Source of the DNA: JAGTJU01 sp038257535
GTDB taxonomy: Bacteria; Myxococcota_A; Polyangia; Fen-1088
Direction of reading: 5' to 3'
Length of the DNA: 64,000 bases
Assembly: GCA_038257535.1 (NCBI GenBank)
Contig: JBBSJE010000003.1
Location: forward strand, 1 to 64,000
This document shows positions 25,949 through 33,840 of the stretch, piece after piece. The translations under genes and the position numbers were made by a program. Below the pieces are notes generated by a model, which saw only the letters and a program-made list of their open reading frames with translations, had not been told where the DNA came from and did not search any database. The stretch's first letter is position 1, and each line of letters opens with the position of its first letter.

Positions 25949-26362
25949 TTACCAGCGTCCGCCGCCGCCACCGCCGCCGCCGCGGTCATACCCGCCGCCG
26001 CCGCCGCCACGGTCGCGATCGCGACCACCGCCGCCACCGCCGCCACCGCCACTGCGACCGCCGCCGCCACCACCACGACCGCCGCCGCCACCGCCACCGC
26101 CGCCACCGCCGCCACTGCGCTCAAGCGCTTCGCTGACGCGCAGGGTGCGACCGCGAAGGTCACGACCGTTCAGGTTTTGGATCGCATTGGCGCAGTCACC
26201 ATCGGAACCCATCTCCACGAAAGCAAACCCGCGCGGGTTGTTGGTATACCGGTCGAGGGGGACTGCCACTGAGCGAACGTCGCCACATTCAGCAAACACT
26301 TCGCGAAGCTCATCCTCACCAACATCAAACGACAGATTTCCAACAAACAACTTGTTTCCCAT
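25949..26362 (-). CDS. Gly-rich RNA-binding protein with one RRM
   Basis: This 137-residue protein has one RRM at about 1-82 with RNP2 'KLFVGNL' and RNP1 'RGFAFVEM', then a tail of about 55 residues that is almost all Gly with Arg and Asp (an RGG-like tail, ending in Trp). Such proteins act as cold-shock or stress RNA chaperones in cyanobacteria and myxobacteria. GAGGACGAG upstream of the ATG is a possible ribosome site. The long gap in front suggests a sizeable 5' leader. The repetitive Gly codons make long artefactual Ala-, Thr- and Pro-rich frames on both strands. Confidence 0.93.
   Translation of the reverse strand: MGNKLFVGNLSFDVGEDELREVFAECGDVRSVAVPLDRYTNNPRGFAFVEMGSDGDCANAIQNLNGRDLRGRTLRVSEALERSGGGGGGGGGGGGRGGGGGGRSGGGGGGGGGRDRDRGGGGGGYDRGGGGGGGGRW
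25955..26115. repeat. low-complexity Gly-codon tract
   Basis: An imperfect GCC/ACC triplet-rich stretch on the plus strand encodes the polyglycine tail of the RRM protein on the minus strand. It is prone to slippage in units of three. Confidence 0.85.
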
Positions 26363-26869
26363 AATACTCGTCCTCGTCTCTTACCCTTGCGGGCTCTTGT
26401 CTCTTAACGCCTGCTCTCACCAGCGAATCCAGCAAAAGCATTCGGGACAACCCGCCCCCAACTCACATTCCATTTGACGTCCTCGGCTGACCAAGGCGAA
26501 AAAGCAAAGCGACTCTAAGGACGAGGAACCCGTGCGCGGCTGAAATCTTAGCGGTTTGAGCGGCGCCCGTCCATTCTGGGACCGTGTGCCCCGCGAAATT
26601 AAAGCACAGCGCATCGCGTCGTGAGTCGCGACGCTTGCGCGCGGCAATCGCCTAGCCTCTTCCACGGCAGGCAAAAATGCGCGAATTGCCTTACAACATT
26701 GGCGGCTAGGCGCCGCGGGCTGCCTCGGAGGTGGCGTTAGGGGATCGGGTGACCTTTAGGTGGCCGCATGTCTTACAAATTGCCCGTTCAGCGCTTTCAA
26801 TGCCCCGCCGATTCCCTATACTCGCGCGCTCATCCCTCACTAGAGCGCGGTCTGCCCAGGTCAAATTTA
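26363..26869. other. intergenic region between RRM gene and nhaD
   Basis: This divergent gap of 507 bases has no convincing gene. On the minus side a purine-rich stretch with two AAGAGAC repeats precedes the RRM start and may be a regulatory leader. On the plus side a possible -10 box TATACT (26817-26822), with TTTCAA 16 bases before it, could drive nhaD; that promoter would exclude the longer nhaD start at 26768. A short minus-strand frame (26417-26674) has no coding character. Confidence 0.5.
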
Positions 26870-28261
26870 ATGAGCCAACTACTCAGCAGTGCAATGTCCG
26901 GTTCCAGTCTTGTCTCCCTGGCCTCAGCGGGGGGGCTTGATTTAACCCGCCACTGGGCCGGCTACGTGGCCCTGGCGTGCTTCGTGATCGCTTACGCACT
27001 GGTAATGGCGGAGGAGTTCACCAAGCTTAAAAAGTCGGGGCCTGTGATTTTGGCTGCCGGATTCATCTGGGCCATGTTGGCGTTCGTCAACCGCGGCACC
27101 GAACACGCCGAGCTCGTTGAGCAATCAGTTCGCCATGCGGTGCTTGAGTACAGCGAGATCCTGCTGTTCTTGCTTACCGCCATGGCCTACATCAACGCCA
27201 TGACCGACCGAGGGATCTTCGATGCCCTTCGCGTGAATTTGATCCGCCGACGGTATTCCTACCGCAAGCTGTTTTGGATCACAGGCGTTGCCGCGTTCTT
27301 CATGTCGGCGATCTTCGATAACCTAACAACCGCTTTGGTGCTGGGGGCCGTGGTGTGTTCCGTGGGGCGGGGCAACCAGCGCTTCATCCAAATTGGTTGC
27401 ATCAACATCGTGGTCGCAGCCAACGCAGGCGGCGCCTTCAGCCCGTTTGGCGACATCACCACGTTGATGGTGTGGCAAAAGGGTGTCTTGGCTTTCGGCG
27501 AGTTCTTTAACCTGTTCGTGCCTTCCGTGGTGAACTATGTGCTGCCCGCCGTCGCGATGGGCTTGGCGGTGCCCAAAGGTGTGCCAGAGGCCGATGCGGA
27601 TGAAGTGATGCTCAAGCCGGGCGCCTGGCAAGTGTTGGGCTTGTTCTTGTTGACCATCGCCACCGCGGTCACGTTCCACAGCGTCCTGGGCATTCCCCCC
27701 TTCTTGGGCATGGTGACGGGTTTGGGTATGCTGCAGGTGTTTGGCTACTACCTTGAGGTGTCAGGCAAGCGGTCACGCAACAGCCGCGGAGACAAAAACT
27801 CTCAGCTGGGCGACGTGGTGGCTTTCGACACCTTCCGATTCATCGAGCGCGCCGAGTGGGACACACTGCTGTTTTTCTACGGAGTGATCTTGTGCGTGGC
27901 TGGCTTGGGCTTCGTGGGCTACCTGTCCATGGTGTCGCACACGCTTTACGAAGGGTGGAGCCCCACGATGGCCAACGTGACCCTGGGTGTCATGTCAGCG
28001 GTCATCGACAACATTCCCATTATGGCGGCTGTGCTGCAGATGAACCCTGCAATGTCTGACGGCCAATGGCTGATGATCACCTTGACCGCTGGCGTGGGCG
28101 GCAGCTTGCTGTCAGTGGGCTCAGCCGCTGGTGTGGCGCTGATGGGGCAATCGAAGCACAACTACACGTTCTTCAAACATCTGATGTGGACGCCCGTCAT
28201 TGCCTTGGGCTACTTCGCCAGCATATGGGTGCATATGCTGATCAACGCGAAGATGTTCTAA
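26870..28261 (+). CDS. nhaD: NhaD-type Na+/H+ antiporter
   Basis: This inner-membrane exchanger has about 463 residues and 12-13 helices, exporting Na+ for H+. NhaD signatures are present: 'SAIFDNLTTALVLGAVVCS', 'GGAFSPFGDITTLMVWQKG', 'AVIDNIPIMAAVLQM' and 'GSLLSVGSAAGVALMGQ'. The two Asp-Asn/Thr motifs of the ion site (DNLTT and DNIPI) are intact. The ATG at 26870 is chosen over the longer frame because of the candidate promoter inside that extension. The stop overlaps the convergent OmpA-like gene by three bases. It is separate from the CPA2 cassette. Confidence 0.92.
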   Translation: MSQLLSSAMSGSSLVSLASAGGLDLTRHWAGYVALACFVIAYALVMAEEFTKLKKSGPVILAAGFIWAMLAFVNRGTEHAELVEQSVRHAVLEYSEILLFLLTAMAYINAMTDRGIFDALRVNLIRRRYSYRKLFWITGVAAFFMSAIFDNLTTALVLGAVVCSVGRGNQRFIQIGCINIVVAANAGGAFSPFGDITTLMVWQKGVLAFGEFFNLFVPSVVNYVLPAVAMGLAVPKGVPEADADEVMLKPGAWQVLGLFLLTIATAVTFHSVLGIPPFLGMVTGLGMLQVFGYYLEVSGKRSRNSRGDKNSQLGDVVAFDTFRFIERAEWDTLLFFYGVILCVAGLGFVGYLSMVSHTLYEGWSPTMANVTLGVMSAVIDNIPIMAAVLQMNPAMSDGQWLMITLTAGVGGSLLSVGSAAGVALMGQSKHNYTFFKHLMWTPVIALGYFASIWVHMLINAKMF

Positions 28262-29565
28262 GAGCTTTTCACAACCGGCGTAAGCCTCACTTCGATGCGG
28301 CGATTGCGTGCGGCGTTCTTGCTGCGTGGTCGATACTGCGAGAACGCCGCCGCGGACACTTTCTCCGGTGCCATCCCCACCTCTTCCACCAAATAGCGAA
28401 CAACGCTTACGGCACGGGCTGCTGACAACTCCCAATTGGTGGCGAAGTCGCCGCGTTTCAACGGGCGATCGTCGGTGTGGGCGCCGATCGTGATTTGTTT
28501 GTCTTCAACCTCTTTGAGAACCTTGCCCACGCGGGCCAACACGCGGTAGCCCACCAAAGAAAGCTCAGCGCGCCCTTTGTCGAACATCACATCGTCAACA
28601 AGGCTCAAAGACACCTCGCGCCCAGCGGTTTCGATGTCGCCTTCTTTGTCAGACAGCTGACCCTTCAAGTTGGCAATCAGTTTTTGGTCTTCAGAGGAGG
28701 TGGTCTCGTTGGCGGCCACCTCGGCCTTCAGACCCGTTAAATCACCTTCGGCCGCCTTCGCCCGTTGCTCCGCAGCGGCCACCGCTTGTTGGGCTTGCGA
28801 AGCGAGTTCGCGCTCGTGCGCGGTGGCGTCGAGCAAGCGCTGACGCTCTTCAAGGCCCAAGGAGATGCCCGCGGCCAAGGCCGAAAACCCCAACACGGCC
28901 ATCAACCAACCGATGCGACCGCGGCGACGGATGGCGCGCAGCTTCGCAATGGGCAACGTTTCGGTCTCGTAGGGATCTACGCCGCCGCGCTTTTTCGTTT
29001 TTGCGGCCGTGCGCCCGAGCAAGCTGTCGGGCGCGTGGTTGCCCCAGCTGGTGGGCGGAGGAGGCGCCCACCCCACTTGTTGCGGGGCAGAGTAGGGTTG
29101 TTGGTAACCACCCAACGCCGGCGCCTGTTCGAACGGCGCTTGCTGGGGGGCTTGCTCGAAGGGGGCTTGCTCGAAGTCTGCTTGCTCATACGCCGGCTGA
29201 GGCGGTTGGCCGTAATCGTAAGCGGCCGGGGCCATCGATGGCGGGGACACAGCCACGGGTGGCGGCGTTGCCATCGAGATGTTGAGGTCGTCCCAAGGCG
29301 CACGTTCCACCGGGCCCAAGTTGGTGGGCGGGGGTGGCGCCGACCTGTGGGGAGGCGCTGGTGGACGCGTCGGCGTTTGCAAACGCGGCGGGGTGTATCC
29401 GGGCGCGGCTGAAGGTGTCCATTTTTGCTGCGACGCCATGGGCCTCGTCGCCGCTGGGGGCGGTGGAGGCGGCGTGGGACGCGGCGGAGGAAGCGATGGT
29501 CCTGGACCACCAGAACGGGCCGAAGCGGGTTTTGCACCCACCTTTGGAATGCCGGGGGTCGACAT
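28258..29565 (-). CDS. OmpA/MotB-like peptidoglycan-binding membrane protein
   Basis: This protein of about 435 residues begins with a cytoplasmic Pro/Gln/Ala-rich region of about 210 residues containing FEQAP repeats. One membrane helix follows ('IGWLMAVLGFSALAAGISLG'), then a coiled coil and an OmpA-family domain ('DVMFDKGRAELSLVG', 'ITIGAHTDDRP', 'NWELSAARAVSVVRYL', 'RNRRIEVRLTP'). The order of tail, helix, coiled coil and OmpA resembles MotB-like stators without the motor motif; the N-terminal tail is too long for MotB. It probably anchors an envelope machine to peptidoglycan. The start is the second Met of the frame, next to the linker. Confidence 0.85.
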   Translation of the reverse strand: MSTPGIPKVGAKPASARSGGPGPSLPPPRPTPPPPPPAATRPMASQQKWTPSAAPGYTPPRLQTPTRPPAPPHRSAPPPPTNLGPVERAPWDDLNISMATPPPVAVSPPSMAPAAYDYGQPPQPAYEQADFEQAPFEQAPQQAPFEQAPALGGYQQPYSAPQQVGWAPPPPTSWGNHAPDSLLGRTAAKTKKRGGVDPYETETLPIAKLRAIRRRGRIGWLMAVLGFSALAAGISLGLEERQRLLDATAHERELASQAQQAVAAAEQRAKAAEGDLTGLKAEVAANETTSSEDQKLIANLKGQLSDKEGDIETAGREVSLSLVDDVMFDKGRAELSLVGYRVLARVGKVLKEVEDKQITIGAHTDDRPLKRGDFATNWELSAARAVSVVRYLVEEVGMAPEKVSAAAFSQYRPRSKNAARNRRIEVRLTPVVKSS

Positions 29566-29646
29566 GGCCCACAAGCTACCACACGGTATATCTAGGCGGT
29601 ACCGTTGGTTTTGTGACACCCCGGCCTCATTGGCCCGCGTGCGCGC

Positions 29647-31371
29647 TTAGTCTGTGTCTTTATTCGAGATCTTCGACCACGAGTCTTTCAAAGTAATGGT
29701 GCGGTTGAACACCAAACCGCCTGGGCCCGCGGTGTGGCTGTCAACGCAGTAGTAGCCAAGGCGCTCGAATTGGAACCTCGCGCCAGGCGCGGCCGCCGCC
29801 AGGCTGGGTTCGGACATGGCGCCCTCAATCACCGTTAACGATTGGGGATTAAGATGCTTACGAAAGTCGCCCCCGAGCGCTTCGTCCATGGGGTTTTCCA
29901 CCGTGAACAAGCGGTCATAGTTCCGCACCTCCGCGGGCACAGCGTGGGCCGCTGACACCCAATGCAAGGTGCCCTTGATCTTGCGCCCATCTGCTGGTGA
30001 TCCGCCACGCGAGTTTGGGTCCCAGGTGCAGCGCAATTCCACAACCTGGCCGCTTTCGTCTTTGATCACGCTTTCACATTTGATGATGCACGCGTAGCGA
30101 AGGCGAACCTCCCTGCCGGGAGCCAATCGGAACCACTTCTTCGGGGGATCCTCGGCGAAGTCGTCGCGCTCGATGTAAAGCTCTCGGGTCAGCGGCAGCG
30201 GACGCGCTCCGTAGCTAGGATCTTCCGGGTTGTAAGCGCCCTCAAAGGTCTCTGTGTGGCCCTCGGGGAAATTTTCGAGCACCACCTTCAACGGGTTCAG
30301 CACGGTGAACACGCGAGGTGATGTGGCGTTGAGATCTTCTCGCAGCGCGTATTCAAGCAGCGAGATGTCCACGATGCCGTCGCGTTTGGACACGCCGATG
30401 CGATCGCAAAACTTCCGCAACGCCACAGGCGTGAAGCCGCGCCGGCGCATGCCAGCCATTGTAGGCATGCGGGGATCGTCCCAGCCGTCAACGATGTTTT
30501 CCTTAACCATCTGCTGCAAACGGCGCTTGCTCAGCACCGTGTAGCTGAGGTTCAGCTTGGCAAATTCGATTTGGCGGGGGCGCTTGTCGGCAGGGATCTC
30601 CGGAATCTGCTCCAAGTACCACTCGTAAAGCGGGCGGTGGTCTTCAAATTCCAATGTGCACACGCTGTGGGTGATGCCCTCAATGGCATCCGATTGCCCG
30701 TGCGCCCAATCGTAGGTGGGGTAGATGCACCATTTGTCACCTGTGCGGTGGTGGTGAACGCGCTTGATCCGGTACATCAACGGGTCGCGCATGTTGATGT
30801 TGGTATGCGCCATGTCGATCTTGGCGCGCAGCACGTGGGCGCCATCGGCAAACTCGCCGGCGCGCATGCGAGCAAACAGATCCAGGTTCTCTTGCACGCT
30901 GCGGCTGCGAAACTGGCTCTCTACGCCGGGCTTGTAGAAGTTGCCCCGGGTGTCTCTTATTTGTTCTAGGGTTTGGCTATCAACGTAGGCCTTGCCCTCT
31001 TTGATCAAGTACACCGCCCAGCTGTAGAGCTGCTCGAAATAGTCGGATGCGAAAAAAAGATCCGCCCACTCGAAGCCCATCCATCTGATGTCGTCTTGAA
31101 TGGCGTTGACATATTCAACGTCTTCCGTCGCTGGATTTGTGTCGTCGAAACGAAGGTTGCATTTGCCCGTGGCCACCTTCTGAGACAGCGGAAAGTTCAG
31201 GCAAATGGATTTGGCGTGCCCGATGTGAAGATAGCCGTTGGGTTCAGGCGGGAATCGCGTGACCACGCGGCCCTGGGTGCGGCCTGTGCGCAGGTCGTCG
31301 TCGACCATGTCAGCCACAAAGTTGCTGGGGTTGGCGTCGCTGGTGTCGGGGGTGTCTGAAGGCGCGGTCAT
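29647..31371 (-). CDS. glnS: glutaminyl-tRNA synthetase
   Basis: This class I synthetase of 574 residues charges tRNA-Gln. The HIGH motif is in 'PPEPNGYLHIGHAKSI' and the KMSKS equivalent is 'TVLSKRRLQQ'. 'LRFDDTNPATEDVEYVNAIQ' and 'YPTYDWAHGQSDAIEGITHS' are GlnRS-specific. The anticodon-binding domains follow, ending in 'GLVFNRTITLKDSW'. The ATG has GGGAGGA nine bases upstream. Its presence suggests direct glutaminylation, as in other Myxococcota. It shares a 168-bp divergent promoter region with the DAHP synthase gene. Confidence 0.97.
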   Translation of the reverse strand: MTAPSDTPDTSDANPSNFVADMVDDDLRTGRTQGRVVTRFPPEPNGYLHIGHAKSICLNFPLSQKVATGKCNLRFDDTNPATEDVEYVNAIQDDIRWMGFEWADLFFASDYFEQLYSWAVYLIKEGKAYVDSQTLEQIRDTRGNFYKPGVESQFRSRSVQENLDLFARMRAGEFADGAHVLRAKIDMAHTNINMRDPLMYRIKRVHHHRTGDKWCIYPTYDWAHGQSDAIEGITHSVCTLEFEDHRPLYEWYLEQIPEIPADKRPRQIEFAKLNLSYTVLSKRRLQQMVKENIVDGWDDPRMPTMAGMRRRGFTPVALRKFCDRIGVSKRDGIVDISLLEYALREDLNATSPRVFTVLNPLKVVLENFPEGHTETFEGAYNPEDPSYGARPLPLTRELYIERDDFAEDPPKKWFRLAPGREVRLRYACIIKCESVIKDESGQVVELRCTWDPNSRGGSPADGRKIKGTLHWVSAAHAVPAEVRNYDRLFTVENPMDEALGGDFRKHLNPQSLTVIEGAMSEPSLAAAAPGARFQFERLGYYCVDSHTAGPGGLVFNRTITLKDSWSKISNKDTD

Positions 31372-31539
31372 GGTGCAAATCCTCCCTTACCATATACCGA
31401 GAGCGCCTGGCTTGCTGCGTCTTGGGTCCCCGGGGCGTACACAGCAAAACCGGCCGATCGCGCCAGTCACCCCCCTGATACCGGTGCCAGGTCTGCTATC
31501 GTTGAAAACTTTTTCGGGCCCCTCGCCGAAGTCCCTCCC

Positions 31540-32598
31540 ATGCGACCCATCAACAACCTACGCGTAAAAGATTACCGCCTGTTGGCGTCTCCCTCCGAAA
31601 TCGTGGCCGAAATCCCCATGACTGACGCCGCCGCCGAAACGGTGGCCACCAGCCGCGAAGAGGTTCGCCAGCTGATTCATGGCCAAGACCCCCGGCTGCT
31701 GGTCGTGGTGGGCCCTTGCAGCATTCACGATCTGGGTATGGCCGAGGAGTACGCGGGCTTCATCGCACAAGCCCGTCGCGAATACGCTCAGGCGCTGGTG
31801 GTTTTGATGCGGGTCTATTTTGAAAAACCCCGCACCACCGTGGGGTGGAAGGGCCTCATCAACGACCCGCATCTGGATGGTTCCTACGACGTGGAAACCG
31901 GATTGCGCATGGGGCGAGGCTTGCTCGTGAAATTGGCGGATCAAGGCATTCCCGCGGCGTCTGAAGTTTTGGATCCCATCTCCCCGCAGTACGTGGCGGA
32001 AACCATGGCGTGGGCCGCGATTGGCGCGCGCACAGTGGAAAGCCAAACCCATCGTGAAATGGCCTCAGGTTTGTCGATGCCCATCGGGCTGAAGAACGGC
32101 ACCGATGGCTCACTGCAAACAGCGCTTAACGCGATGAAGTCGGCGGGCCAGCCTCACCATTTCCTGGGCGTCGAGGCCTCGGGTCGCGTGGCGATTGTGG
32201 CCACCACGGGCAATCCAGATACGCATCTGGTGTTGCGGGGCGGCCTTGCGGGGCCCAACTACGACGAGAACCAGGTTTGTGCCGCCGCGTCTGAATTGCG
32301 CAAGGCCGGGCTGCCTTCACGCGTGATGATCGATTGCAGCCACGACAACAGCGCCAAAGATTACACCCGGCAATCCCTGGTGATGGACGACATTGCGCAA
32401 CAGATTGCTCGTCACAACAACATCTTGGGTGTGATGATCGAATCGAATTTGGTGGCTGGCAAACAGGCGTTTCCACCGGCCCCGGGCACCAGCTTGCGCT
32501 ATGGCCAAAGCATTACGGATGGCTGCGTGGATCTGCCCACCACCCGCGGCATGCTTGAGCAGCTGGCCAACGCGATTGTGAAGCGCCCAGCCGCTTAG
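31540..32598 (+). CDS. aroG: 3-deoxy-7-phosphoheptulonate synthase, class I
   Basis: This 352-residue protein of the AroF/AroG/AroH type joins phosphoenolpyruvate and erythrose 4-phosphate in the first step of aromatic biosynthesis. Motifs include 'LVVVGPCSIHD', 'MRVYFEKPRTTVGWKGLIND', 'IGARTVESQTHREMASGLS', 'IDCSHDNSAKDY' and 'GVMIESNLVAGKQ', with metal and PEP ligands intact. Whether it is Phe-, Tyr- or Trp-feedback regulated cannot be told from the sequence. No aro genes are adjacent. Confidence 0.95.
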   Translation: MRPINNLRVKDYRLLASPSEIVAEIPMTDAAAETVATSREEVRQLIHGQDPRLLVVVGPCSIHDLGMAEEYAGFIAQARREYAQALVVLMRVYFEKPRTTVGWKGLINDPHLDGSYDVETGLRMGRGLLVKLADQGIPAASEVLDPISPQYVAETMAWAAIGARTVESQTHREMASGLSMPIGLKNGTDGSLQTALNAMKSAGQPHHFLGVEASGRVAIVATTGNPDTHLVLRGGLAGPNYDENQVCAAASELRKAGLPSRVMIDCSHDNSAKDYTRQSLVMDDIAQQIARHNNILGVMIESNLVAGKQAFPPAPGTSLRYGQSITDGCVDLPTTRGMLEQLANAIVKRPAA

Positions 32599-32745
32599 GC
32601 GGGCCCAACGTGCAAGGCAGCACCCGGCCTCCCAAGGCAAGGGGGAGCCTATGGTTCCTGGCGCCGTGCCGCCGGCAACCGTGTCTGTGAACAGCCGATG
32701 CACGGCGCCCAGGAGGTTCGACGAAGTAGGAGCCCTGCGAATGCC

Positions 32746-33621
32746 CTACATCCCGAAAGTCATCTTCACAAACTGGCGGCTCGCTCGGAGGTTGTCCGGC
32801 AGGCTGCGCGCAAGCTCCGTCTTCTCTTCATACGCGAGCTCAACCGTGAGGAAGCCGGCGTAGCGGCGCGCCCACAATGCCTTGGCGATCAAACGCATAT
32901 CAAGATCGCCGGCACCCAAGGACTCGGTCCAGACGTCATCTTTGCTGTTGCGCAGGTGAAGATCGCGCAGGCGATCCCCCGCTTCGTCCAAGAGAGCCAA
33001 GGGATCCTGCTTCCCACGCAGCGCCCAGTGCAGGTCCAGGCAAATACCAACCGCGGCAGTCGTGTTTTCGAGAATGTGGCGCCACTCGCGCGCCCCTGAT
33101 CGCATCTCTTTGTCGTGTGCATGCACAGCGAGCTGTACGCCAACGCGCGCAAGAGCCCGTGCGAGCTGGTCGAGCGCCTGGGCCTGTAAAGTGAGCTCGT
33201 CGTCAGTCTTTTCCTTCTTGTCGTCACGAACGTCAGGATTTAAAACCACGAGCTGCAGACGCGCCGCTTTCTTCGCGCGGCGGGCCTGGGCGACGATCTG
33301 CGCGATTGTTGCCTCAACTTTCGCTGCCTCATGCAATGTTCCGCCAGCGTAAGCTGCGGGCATCGTCAAACGGTGGTGTGCGAGCAGGGAGCCCACCTGG
33401 GCGGCGCGTTTCTCATCTTCGAACCACGAGAGCCACCCTTGCACGGCCGTGAACCCGGCTTGCTTCGTGAGTTTAAGCGCTTCGCCCATGTGTTCATCAA
33501 GGGTCGTACCTTGTTTCGCGTAATGCTGCGACCAAACGTACATCTGCGCAGCCACCCGCGGCTTTGCAAACACGAGTGCCCCTTGCGACAAAAGAAGCAT
33601 GGCTACGAGGAGCAGGCGCAC
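32746..33621 (-). CDS. exported sugar-phosphate isomerase/epimerase-like TIM barrel
   Basis: This 291-residue protein has an N-terminal signal peptide ('RLLLVAMLLLSQGALVFA') followed by a xylose-isomerase-like (AP_endonuc_2) barrel. 'LQLVVLNPDV', 'VQLAVHAHDKEMR', 'VGICLDLHWAL' and 'LRDLHLRNSKDDVW' hold the acidic/His metal positions of this fold. Start GTG; an in-frame ATG seven codons on is possible. Exported members are common in Bacteroidetes and Planctomycetes and may act on periplasmic sugars. It is not clearly part of the CHAT operon, being 219 bases downstream. Confidence 0.7.
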   Translation of the reverse strand: MRLLLVAMLLLSQGALVFAKPRVAAQMYVWSQHYAKQGTTLDEHMGEALKLTKQAGFTAVQGWLSWFEDEKRAAQVGSLLAHHRLTMPAAYAGGTLHEAAKVEATIAQIVAQARRAKKAARLQLVVLNPDVRDDKKEKTDDELTLQAQALDQLARALARVGVQLAVHAHDKEMRSGAREWRHILENTTAAVGICLDLHWALRGKQDPLALLDEAGDRLRDLHLRNSKDDVWTESLGAGDLDMRLIAKALWARRYAGFLTVELAYEEKTELARSLPDNLRASRQFVKMTFGM

Positions 33622-33840
33622 TTCAACAAGCTTACCCGGTCCCGAGGGCTGCGTAAACGCAAACGCAGCTCAGCGGCCCCACAAGAAACTGGGCAACTTA
33701 GTCTCAATTCAAGACGGCTGTGAGACCTAGGGTCATCACTCTATGCGTCCACCAGCCCAGAGGCGATCGGCTTGGGCCGGCGTTACGCTGTTCAAGTCGC
33801 CCGGACGCTTTCGCAAGGCGATCAAATCGCGGGTCGGGGT

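Noticed and set aside
25728..26477. Long Pro-rich frame on the plus strand across the RRM gene
   Set aside because: It arises from the antisense of Gly codons and from the adjacent low-complexity tract; the RRM frame has clear motifs.
26417..26674. 85-residue minus-strand frame upstream of the RRM gene
   Set aside because: No family resemblance or ribosome site; more likely part of the leader.
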